Assembly: GCA_964578485.1 (NCBI GenBank)
Contig: CAZODA010000070.1
Span: 1 to 14,183, forward strand
Direction of reading: 5' to 3'
DNA: 14,183 nucleotides
From: CAZODA01 sp964578485
Lineage (GTDB): Bacteria > Bacteroidota > Bacteroidia > Bacteroidales > Marinilabiliaceae
Below are positions 8,177 through 14,183 of this stretch, piece by piece (the first letter of the stretch is position 1; the number at the start of each line of letters is the position of its first letter). The position numbers were made by a program, and so were the translations under genes. The notes beneath the pieces were generated by a model, which saw only the letters and a program-made list of their open reading frames with translations, made no database searches and was not told where the DNA came from.

Positions 8177-10573
8177 TTATCTAACAATTGCTACTTTCGT
8201 AACTGCTGAGTGATTTCCATCATCAGAAGCTACAAAAATCAAATATATTCCTGATTTTACTGTTTCACCCCATAGGTTTTTCCCATTCCACGATGCCTGC
8301 CCACCTATTGAAGTTGTTTGATAGACAAGTTTTCCGCTTATATCTGTTATTTTCACATTTGTTTGAGTCATCAGCCCTGTTATTGTAATATTTCCTGAAA
8401 AATCGGGTCTTACGGGATTGGGATATACATACATATCTGAAAAGCTATTACTTCCTTCAATCGCAGAACCTTTAAAGGAAACTATCCCTTCGGATGTAGC
8501 AAAAAACACTTCACCGGTTTTTTCGTTTATAGCTATATCATTAATATAATTTGAGGGGAGAGGACTGTTATTGGTGTTGAAGGCATTAATTTGTTTGTTG
8601 CCATCGGCAGATACCAGAAAAGCACCTGCTCCTTGAGTTCCCAGCCATTTTCTGTTTCCCGGATCCACTGCTATGGAGCCGATAATTTCATCGCCTAACA
8701 GATAATCAGCTGCAGTAGTTCCATCTCCACGTGCAACCAGAAGTCTTGAAAACACCGGTTTTTCTTTTGTGAAAATTGTTGCCGCTTGATATTGTATTAT
8801 TGCTCCTTTATCTGTTCCTAACCATATATAGCCATTTTTATCTTCTGCTAATGCATAAATTCTATCGGTAATTTCTTCTCCTTGTTCATTCCATAGAAGT
8901 ATTTGCCCTTGATTTCTTTTGTCTGTTTCCTGATTTCGTGGTATAGGCCCTCTGTAACGGTCGTCACTTTCATCGGCCGGAGTGTTGTTATCATCCCATA
9001 TAAAAATTCCACGTTGACTTCCCCTAAAAATGGGAACCCATTTATGTCCCCACGATGTTGCGAGTATTGGGGCTATTCCCATCTGATTATTTAATGTTTC
9101 ATAGGAATATTGTTTCCATGTATTATTTTCAGGAAAATATGCGACTAAATTATTAATAACACTGCTATTAGTCATCCAAAGAACATTATTGTTATCAAAT
9201 GCAGTAGTTGCAACCCTGACATATCGTTTTTGGTTGTCGAAAATATTTTGAAGCCCGTTTTCAACTATAAAAAAATGATTCTCGACAACAGCTTGGTTAT
9301 TGGTGAAATTAATTTCAAAAAGTCCGCTGCCCCATGAACTGATAAAGATATTATTAGGATTTTGTGGATTTTGTGAAATACTTAGAAGATCAGTGGCTCC
9401 CTTTAGTAATGGAGAATTTGTTGATGTCATGTGCAGCCATCCGGTATTTGTTTTTATTGATATAGTAGCAGCAATCATTCGATTATTCCATGGTTGAGTT
9501 AATCCTCCGGGTATTATCCATAAATTATCATCTATAACTTTCAGTTTGTGAGCATTGTTTGAATATGGTCCGTGAGGAAGAAACTGCAACCAGGTATTTG
9601 AAGACAAATTGATGGATAATATGCCTGATGTTTCATCGGCAATCCATAATTGATCTGAGGAATCAAATACAACATCCGAAAAATTAGCCTTGATACTAGT
9701 TTGATTTATTGTAGGACTTGAAATACTGCTTGAAAGGTTAAATGTAGAATTATATATATTAACGGCATTTGTTCTGGTAGCAAAAATTTGATTATTATAA
9801 ACTCTTAGATTACGGAAGTTACTTACATTGGCAAAATTGTTTTCATTCAGATCTTCAAAATAAATAAGTGAGCAAGTTTCTCCTTTGTTACCTCGGGCTG
9901 CTATAATACCATTGTTAAATGAAGCTATTGATGTATAATTACTTATATCTGATGATATTGTTTGCCAAGCTAAAAAAATTTGAATTTGAGGGTCGCTAAG
10001 TAAGGCACGTTTAATTCCTTTGTCTGTTGCAGCATATATATAACCATTATTCATTGCAAGTTGGTTTACAACCAAATTAGATGCATTGTCACCAATATAA
10101 TAGGTTGCCTCTACTTCGTTTTTTTCAATATTAATGACTAAAATACCAAAGTCTGTTGCACAAAATATCCTTTCTCCATCAGATAAGAAATAGTTTATAG
10201 TTTTACTTCCATCAAGCTGTTTTATTTTTAAATCGTTGATATTTTTAACTTTCCCTTTCTTTAGTATATCAATATTTCCATTAGAATAACCAATAATTAA
10301 TGATTGATGTATTTGGTTATAATGAATAGCAGAAATGTGATAGTCAGACAAGCCGTTAATTTTGGTCATTGTGTGGATTGAGAAATCTTCTTTTTCAATA
10401 AAAATCAATCCATATTTTGTTTTTCCTATATAATTTTGATCTGTTTCAATAATCTCGGAACAATTGTTAAAAGCAAAGTATGACTGCCATTCTCCAATAC
10501 GTAGGCTCCCCTCATTTTGAGCTATAACTGAAGGGAAAAATAGAAGTAGCAGGATAATAAGTCTCATTGTCAT
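8177..10573 (-). CDS. porZ: PorZ, type IX secretion system surface attachment-complex protein
   Basis: A 798-residue exported protein, close to the size of Porphyromonas PorZ. It has a signal peptide (hydrophobic 4-16, likely cut after V-I-A18). The mature start I-G-E-W-Q-S-Y followed by Y-G-L-I-F-I, K-I-N-G-L-S-D and I-G-Y-S-N-G-N-I-D is characteristic of PorZ. Two beta-propeller domains follow, with 'two-component regulator propeller'-like units such as G-Y-I-W-L-G-T-D-K-G. The end (about 712-798) is a type A T9SS sorting domain: Y-P-N-P-V, V-K-I-T-D-I-S-G-K-L-V-Y, S-G-I-Y-L-I, and a final T-K-V-A-I-V-R. In Porphyromonas, PorZ sits on the cell surface with PorU, PorV and PorQ, keeps its C-terminal domain, and binds anionic LPS used to anchor cargo. 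Its ATG overlaps the rdgB stop as ATGA, indicating translational coupling. A second ATG two codons in is also possible. Confidence 0.92.
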   Translation of the reverse strand: MTMRLIILLLLFFPSVIAQNEGSLRIGEWQSYFAFNNCSEIIETDQNYIGKTKYGLIFIEKEDFSIHTMTKINGLSDYHISAIHYNQIHQSLIIGYSNGNIDILKKGKVKNINDLKIKQLDGSKTINYFLSDGERIFCATDFGILVINIEKNEVEATYYIGDNASNLVVNQLAMNNGYIYAATDKGIKRALLSDPQIQIFLAWQTISSDISNYTSIASFNNGIIAARGNKGETCSLIYFEDLNENNFANVSNFRNLRVYNNQIFATRTNAVNIYNSTFNLSSSISSPTINQTSIKANFSDVVFDSSDQLWIADETSGILSINLSSNTWLQFLPHGPYSNNAHKLKVIDDNLWIIPGGLTQPWNNRMIAATISIKTNTGWLHMTSTNSPLLKGATDLLSISQNPQNPNNIFISSWGSGLFEINFTNNQAVVENHFFIVENGLQNIFDNQKRYVRVATTAFDNNNVLWMTNSSVINNLVAYFPENNTWKQYSYETLNNQMGIAPILATSWGHKWVPIFRGSQRGIFIWDDNNTPADESDDRYRGPIPRNQETDKRNQGQILLWNEQGEEITDRIYALAEDKNGYIWLGTDKGAIIQYQAATIFTKEKPVFSRLLVARGDGTTAADYLLGDEIIGSIAVDPGNRKWLGTQGAGAFLVSADGNKQINAFNTNNSPLPSNYINDIAINEKTGEVFFATSEGIVSFKGSAIEGSNSFSDMYVYPNPVRPDFSGNITITGLMTQTNVKITDISGKLVYQTTSIGGQASWNGKNLWGETVKSGIYLIFVASDDGNHSAVTKVAIVR

Positions 10574-11151
10574 ATTTGAAGTTGATTAAGGAATTTTATT
10601 AATTTATTTATGGCAATACTTCTGTGGCTTATTTTACTTTTAAGATCAAGGTCCATTTGAGCAAAAGTTATATCATAATTGTCGGGCATAAAAATGGGAT
10701 CGTAACCAAAACCATTTTCACCTGTAGCTTGTTCAATGATTATACCGTTAATATGCCCTTCGAAAAAATATTCTTGGTGCTTATATATTAATGCAATAAC
10801 AGAGACAAACCTGGCTTTACGGTTTTTAACGCCTTTCATTAAATTAAGGACCTTATTCATATTCCTTAAAGCATTATTGTCGTCGCCCGCATAACGAGCA
10901 GATAATATTCCCGGTTCGCCGTTGAGTGCCTCAATTTCTAATCCGGTATCATCAGCAAAGGTATTAAGATTATATATTTTATGAATGCTTTTTGCTTTTA
11001 TTAGTGCATTTTCTTGTAAGCTGCTTCCGGTTTCTTCAATATCGGCATAATGATGTAGGTCATAAAGACTTAATAGCTTTATCCCTGGATCTAACAAGTA
11101 AGCTATTTCATTAATTTTATGTTTGTTATGAGTAGCAAAAATTAGTTCCAT
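10570..11151 (-). CDS. rdgB: RdgB/HAM1 non-canonical purine NTP pyrophosphatase
   Basis: A 193-residue, full-length cytosolic enzyme that hydrolyses XTP, dITP and ITP to the monophosphate and pyrophosphate, keeping deaminated purines out of DNA and RNA. Family motifs are all present: F-A-T-H-N-K-H-K (5-12, phosphate binding), E-E-T-G-S-S-L-Q-E-N-A (39-49), F-A-D-D-T-G-L (65-71, catalytic and metal Asp), S-A-R-Y-A-G (84-89), G-F-G-Y-D-P (147-152, base recognition) and S-H-R (175-177). The ATG at 11151 is chosen because M-E-L-I-F-A-T-H-N-K matches the usual family start. A TTG four codons upstream (11163) is in frame but unlikely. It is probably the first gene of the leftward porZ operon; a possible promoter lies just before it. 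Confidence 0.95.
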   Translation of the reverse strand: MELIFATHNKHKINEIAYLLDPGIKLLSLYDLHHYADIEETGSSLQENALIKAKSIHKIYNLNTFADDTGLEIEALNGEPGILSARYAGDDNNALRNMNKVLNLMKGVKNRKARFVSVIALIYKHQEYFFEGHINGIIIEQATGENGFGYDPIFMPDNYDITFAQMDLDLKSKISHRSIAINKLIKFLNQLQI

Positions 11152-11160
11152 ATGTTTTAT

Positions 11161-11168
11161 CAAATATA
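11161..11168 (-). promoter_or_regulatory. Possible Bacteroidota -7 promoter element for rdgB-porZ
   Basis: Read leftward, the sequence TATATTTG matches the Bacteroidota -7 consensus TAnnTTTG exactly. It ends only 9 bases before the chosen rdgB ATG, so a transcript starting here would be nearly leaderless. A TTG lies 16 bases upstream, slightly closer than the usual -33 spacing. In AT-rich DNA such a match can arise by chance, so this is a tentative site. It lies on the downstream side of the uspA terminator, where a promoter for the next operon is expected. Confidence 0.3.
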
Positions 11169-11235
11169 ATTTTCAACGGAAGACCAAGATAATTTATTGC
11201 ATACCATAATCCTCAAATATTCATGCTTAACAATT

Positions 11236-11277
11236 AAAAAAGCCCTTCCAAAAGAAGTTTAACTTCAGGGAGGGCTT
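11236..11277 (-). terminator. Intrinsic terminator downstream of the universal stress gene
   Basis: A 10-bp stem (11240-11249, AAGCCCTTCC, with 11268-11277, GGGAGGGCTT; one G-T wobble) encloses a second 5-bp hairpin, GAAGT/ACTTC with loop TTA (11254-11266). Read leftward, the stem is followed at once by a run of six T (complement of 11236-11241). It begins 21 bases after the stop of the universal stress gene at 11299. No T run follows on the plus strand, so it should stop leftward transcription only. It separates the stress gene from the rdgB-porZ operon. Confidence 0.85.
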
Positions 11278-11298
11278 CGAAATCAAAAGAATATTTTA

Positions 11299-12135
11299 TT
11301 AGCCAAAACTGCCATAGCCATATTTCATGAGATCGGTGCGTGGATTGATAACCATTACCGGGATTTTAGCTGAATTGGCTATCATGTATTGCTCTTGTGC
11401 ACCCAACACATAATCGTGGAAAGCTATGTCGCGAGTAGTCATGATAATAATAATATCTGCTTCTCGGCCTTTTGCAAAATCAATGGTTTCCTGACTAAAT
11501 GAAGATTTATTCTTTGATAGAACCAATTCATAATCAATATTTTTTTCTTCGAGGAAAGTTTTACAAAATACAAGATTTGCTTTTGTGCGAGCCTCAACAA
11601 TTCCTTCTTTTGAAGTTGCTGAATAAAGCAGAGTTTTTGAAGGAAAATATTTTGACATAAATTGAACCCACTTTAGTTTTTCTTTGTTTTCAGATTTAAA
11701 ATCTACAGGGAAAACTAATTTTAATGGTCCTTCTTTTTTCTTTGGTGGCTCTTGGATAACCAAAAAAGGAATCTTTGAACCAATAATTACTTTCAAAGCC
11801 CAACTACCTGTCAGTTTTTGAAGCCCTTTCATTCCATGAGTGCCCATAACAATCAAGGTTGCTTCAATATCATGGGCTACTTGATTGATAGTTTTAAATA
11901 TGGAGCCTCCCTTTACAAGGGCATGAGGAAGAACATTATGAATTTCATTGATTTTTTGAGCATCATTTTTAAGTTGTTGCTCCATTTCTTTAATTTCACT
12001 GTCCTTTTTGGCAATATGAAGGATGGTAATATCAGTTTTTAACTGTTTTGAAAGAATTACCGCATGAGCAACAGCATTCATTGCAACTTCGGTAAAATCA
12101 TAAGGAACAACAATGCTATGTTTGAGGATTTCCAT
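11299..12135 (-). CDS. Tandem-domain universal stress protein (UspA family)
   Basis: A 278-residue cytosolic protein with two Usp domains. The first (about 4-128) is canonical: I-V-V-P-Y-D-F-T with D13, then V-M-G-T-H-G-M-K-G and G110-S111, which make the G-x2-G-x9-G-S/T ATP-binding loop. The second (about 138-270) keeps the fold pattern (L-V-F-P-V-D-F, then I-I-I-I-M-T-T-R, ending I-P-V-M-V-I-N-P) but lacks the glycine-rich loop, so it probably does not bind ATP. Tandem Usp proteins of this size are common in Bacteroidota and respond to starvation or redox stress; the partner is unknown. The ATG at 12135 places the first beta strand at once. An in-frame TTG at 12153 is less likely. No clear Shine-Dalgarno precedes it. 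A strong terminator follows the stop, so it appears to be a single-gene transcript. Confidence 0.92.
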   Translation of the reverse strand: MEILKHSIVVPYDFTEVAMNAVAHAVILSKQLKTDITILHIAKKDSEIKEMEQQLKNDAQKINEIHNVLPHALVKGGSIFKTINQVAHDIEATLIVMGTHGMKGLQKLTGSWALKVIIGSKIPFLVIQEPPKKKEGPLKLVFPVDFKSENKEKLKWVQFMSKYFPSKTLLYSATSKEGIVEARTKANLVFCKTFLEEKNIDYELVLSKNKSSFSQETIDFAKGREADIIIIMTTRDIAFHDYVLGAQEQYMIANSAKIPVMVINPRTDLMKYGYGSFG

Positions 12136-12370
12136 ATTAAAATTAAATTTCAAAGGTTAATTTTTCGAAATAAATATAGCACTTTTGGAATAACTTACCC
12201 ACATTTGTTAATGTTTTTTTTAAATGCAAATAATTGATCCTAATTAATTGTAAATTGCTATCTCCTTAACTTTAAAAGACTTAAAATGTAGGCTGATAAC
12301 TTATATGTTTGTTTTACAATATCATTATTTATTGGAACTTTACTAAAAAGTAAAATAATTGTCAAAACAT

Positions 12371-12427
12371 CAATTTTGTTACTGAATGTAAATATGTGAA
12401 AAATTAATCAATTAAATAACAAAATTG
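12371..12427. repeat. Perfect 11-bp inverted repeat, 35-bp spacer
   Basis: CAATTTTGTTA at 12371-12381 is the exact reverse complement of TAACAAAATTG at 12417-12427. The arms are separated by 35 bases. It lies about 157 bases upstream of the cyclase ATG. It could be a paired operator or the base of a stem in a leader RNA. AT richness makes a chance origin possible. Confidence 0.5.
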
Positions 12428-12500
12428 CATTAAAAATGGATATTTTGTGAACGTAATCCAATATTTTTTTGTTTTAAAATTATTAAAAAGGAAAGTTTAC

Positions 12501-12524
12501 TATTATTTTGCAATTAAAATAATA
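12501..12524. repeat. Perfect 9-bp inverted repeat, 6-bp loop, upstream of the cyclase
   Basis: TATTATTTT at 12501-12509 pairs with AAAATAATA at 12516-12524 around GCAATT. The centre is about 70 bases before the cyclase ATG, a position suited to a transcription-factor operator. There is no T run after it and the stem is all A-T, so it is not a normal terminator. Confidence 0.5.
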
Positions 12525-12583
12525 AACGTAAATATTTTATCTATATACATTAAGGTTTGTCGCCTTTATTAATTAATTTTTTT

Positions 12584-14110
12584 ATGAGTCACCTATTGTT
12601 TATTCTTAATGGTGGTGTTGCCTTATTTAAGCCGGGATACGTATTATTATATAACAATATGTCAGGTAGATTCTTTATCCTAAGCAATTTTAATTTCCCT
12701 TTTTCGCTTCTGATATTTTTATTATTAGGCTTTGTAATTATTTTATTTTGGTTCGGGCGAAAAATTTTTTATAAAAAAGTTTCTCATTTAGTCAATAAAC
12801 AAGTAGAAGAAGCGTTAAAAATAAAAGAAAAAGCTTTGCGTATCGGATCAGGTTTTGATAGTCGCATTATATCATCAACAGCTAAGGGTAATAAAGTTAA
12901 ATCAATAAAATATAAAAGTGTCTCTGTTTTATTTGCTGATATACAAGGCTTTACTAAAATTGTTGAACATCTTAACCCCGATTTATTGATAGATGAATTA
13001 GATGATTTCTTTTTTAAATTTGACTCTGTTGTTGAAAAATATGGCATTGAAAAGATCAAAACTATTGGAGATGCTTATATGGCAGCGGGTGGTATTCCTG
13101 AGAAATCGAGGACCCATGCAATTCAAATGGTTAGAGTTGCTATGGAGATTCAGAGGTTTATGTATGAATTACGTTCAAAGAAGGATCTTGAACATCAGGA
13201 ATATTGGGAGTTACGAATTGGAATTCATACAGGACCTGTTATTGCAGGTAGAATTGGAAGAAATAAAACAGCCCTTGATATCTGGGGTGATACTGTAAAT
13301 ATTGCCAGCAGGATGGAATCATCAGGAACTGCAGGAGAAATAAATATTACAGGAACAACATATCAGCTTGTTAATGATTTTTTTGTTTGTGAATATAGAG
13401 GAAAAATGCCGATTAAATATAAAGGGGAGATTGATATGTATTTTATAAAAGGGATAAAAGAAGAACTCTCGGAAGAAGGGGAAGGATTGCTACCTAATAA
13501 ATTGTTTAATGTGCGTTTACAGCATATTCGTTATCAAGATCTGGAAGAGGCTATACTTAATCGGCTTGAAAAGGACTTGCCCGAGTGGATTAGTTATCAT
13601 AATGTTACACATACAATAGACGTTATAACCCAGGTTGAGATTATTGCAAGGGGTGAAAATGTTAGCGAAGAGGAATTATTATTACTTAAAACTGCTGCAT
13701 TAATGCATGATACAGGCTTTTTGTTTTCCTACAGTGAACATGAAAAATATAGCATTGATTTGTGTAATGAAATTCTCAAACGATTTCAATATAGTGACGA
13801 GCAAATTCAAGTTATTATTGATTTAATTGAAGGTACACGGTCCAATAAACGTCCCTCAGGGAAATTGGGCGAAATATTAAAAGATGCTGATTTGGATTAT
13901 TTGGGGCGCACTGATTTCTTGAAGATTTCGGATAATCTGTATAAAGAGCTTCAGCAATTTAATGGTAAAATGACTATGCACGAGTGGATAAAGAAACAAT
14001 ATGATTTTATTTCAAAACACAGATATTATACGAAAACTGCTCGCCGTATGCGACAAATTAATAAGGACAGACAGTTAAATAAATTACGGCAGATACTTCC
14101 GGACAACTAA
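12584..14110 (+). CDS. Membrane class III adenylyl cyclase fused to HD phosphohydrolase domain
   Basis: A 508-residue protein: weakly hydrophobic N-terminus, one clear membrane helix (about 38-57), a helical linker (about 65-88), a cyclase domain (about 110-290) and an HD domain (about 335-470). The cyclase has both metal Asp (D119 in L-F-A-D-I-Q-G-F; D163 in I-G-D-A-Y-M), the adenine-selecting pair Lys159 and Asp232 (K-T-I-G-D; L-D-I-W-G-D) and transition-state Asn239/Arg243 (T-V-N-I-A-S-R). It should therefore work as a homodimer making cAMP. The HD domain shows H339, H343, H375-D376 (M-H-D-T-G), H386 and D434-A-D-L-D-Y-L-G-R, the pattern of a metal-dependent phosphohydrolase. Its substrate is unknown; cyclic nucleotide hydrolysis is one possibility. 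The first ATG (12584) is used; TTG at 12557 is in frame but unlikely. It is divergent from the stress gene. Confidence 0.9.
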   Translation: MSHLLFILNGGVALFKPGYVLLYNNMSGRFFILSNFNFPFSLLIFLLLGFVIILFWFGRKIFYKKVSHLVNKQVEEALKIKEKALRIGSGFDSRIISSTAKGNKVKSIKYKSVSVLFADIQGFTKIVEHLNPDLLIDELDDFFFKFDSVVEKYGIEKIKTIGDAYMAAGGIPEKSRTHAIQMVRVAMEIQRFMYELRSKKDLEHQEYWELRIGIHTGPVIAGRIGRNKTALDIWGDTVNIASRMESSGTAGEINITGTTYQLVNDFFVCEYRGKMPIKYKGEIDMYFIKGIKEELSEEGEGLLPNKLFNVRLQHIRYQDLEEAILNRLEKDLPEWISYHNVTHTIDVITQVEIIARGENVSEEELLLLKTAALMHDTGFLFSYSEHEKYSIDLCNEILKRFQYSDEQIQVIIDLIEGTRSNKRPSGKLGEILKDADLDYLGRTDFLKISDNLYKELQQFNGKMTMHEWIKKQYDFISKHRYYTKTARRMRQINKDRQLNKLRQILPDN

Positions 14111-14183
14111 AAGATAAGTAATTGAGTCTATATATTTTAACAAACAATCATTTAATATAATTTTACAATGAGCATTAAAGTGA

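Larger units (their letters stand above)
12136..12583. other. Divergent intergenic region, AT-rich, no gene seen
   Basis: The region separates the leftward stress gene from the rightward cyclase gene and must hold the promoters of both. No open frame with codon-like content, tRNA or intrinsic terminator was recognised. TATGTTTG at 12304-12311 matches the -7 consensus on the plus strand, but no -33 partner sits at the right distance. TAAGGTTTG at 12551-12559 has one extra base. Two inverted repeats are present and are listed separately. The length is generous for two simple promoters, so an unrecognised operator or small RNA is possible. Confidence 0.6.

Noticed and set aside
8903..9497. Short plus-strand open frames inside porZ (8903-9094, 9300-9497)
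   Set aside because: They lie wholly antisense to a well supported gene and show no recognisable domain. They are frame shadows.
12557..12583. Upstream TTG start for the cyclase
   Set aside because: A rare start codon adding nine residues without motif support. The ATG at 12584 is the first in frame. The same reasoning applies to TTG starts at 11163 (rdgB) and 12153 (stress protein).
13002..13298. 98-codon plus-strand frame inside the cyclase domain
   Set aside because: It overlaps the conserved catalytic core in another frame and has no recognisable features.
14168..14183. ATG and four to five codons at the right edge, possibly the start of a next rightward gene
   Set aside because: Too few codons to judge and no ribosome-binding or promoter signal was seen.
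1..14183. Mobile elements, CRISPR arrays, defence islands, tRNA or rRNA
   Set aside because: No transposase or integrase motif, no regularly spaced repeats, and no tRNA-like or rRNA-like sequence was recognised. A cyclase gene alone does not make a Pycsar-type defence system, and no effector gene lies beside it in the window.

Overview
The window (AT-rich, about one third G+C by eye) looks like chromosomal DNA from a Bacteroidota bacterium, probably a Bacteroidales/Marinilabiliales-type anaerobe or relative. The strongest taxonomic marker is a gene for PorZ, a component of the type IX secretion system (T9SS), which is restricted to this phylum and its close relatives. PorZ itself ends in a T9SS C-terminal sorting domain. 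Start regions lack clear Shine-Dalgarno sequences and a TAnnTTTG-type promoter element is present, which also fits the phylum.

Layout. The left part (1-3377) reads rightward: the tail of a family 4-type glycosyltransferase, a five-helix membrane enzyme of the LTA-synthase/sulfatase superfamily, and a U32-family protein, with 37 and 2 bases between genes. It converges on a leftward block with only 2 bases between the facing stop codons (3377/3380). Read in its own direction, that leftward block is rdgB (10570-11151), porZ (8177-10573), a 908-residue membrane-anchored DUF3352-like/beta-propeller protein (5407-8133), a Gfo/Idh/MocA oxidoreductase (4401-5387), and an EEP-fold lipoprotein (3380-4285). 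The first four are close enough to be one operon: a 4-base ATGA overlap, then gaps of 43 and 19 bases. The EEP gene follows after 115 bases. Upstream of rdgB lies a leftward tandem universal-stress protein gene (11299-12135) that ends in a clear intrinsic terminator. A 447-base non-coding AT-rich region (12137-12583) then separates it from a divergent rightward gene for a membrane class III adenylyl cyclase fused to a C-terminal HD phosphohydrolase domain (12584-14110).

How the genes may work together. The left cluster and the porZ cluster are both about the cell envelope: glycan assembly, transfer of a phosphate-linked head group, and surface anchoring of T9SS cargo. PorZ belongs to the PorU-PorV-PorQ-PorZ attachment complex and is reported to bind anionic LPS. 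The 908-residue neighbour is the least understood member of this group. RdgB is nucleotide-pool housekeeping that shares the transcript.

No mobile element, CRISPR array, tRNA or rRNA was seen. Points most worth a second look are the cyclase-HD fusion, the porZ-linked 908-residue protein, and three enzymes with apparent changes at key positions: Ser at the nucleophile site of the LTA-synthase-like protein, Ser for Asp in the GDxN motif of the EEP lipoprotein, and Lys where a fourth cysteine is often found in the U32 protein. Several apparent longer open frames begin at TTG. In each case a downstream ATG fits the family N-terminus better, and those starts are used here.
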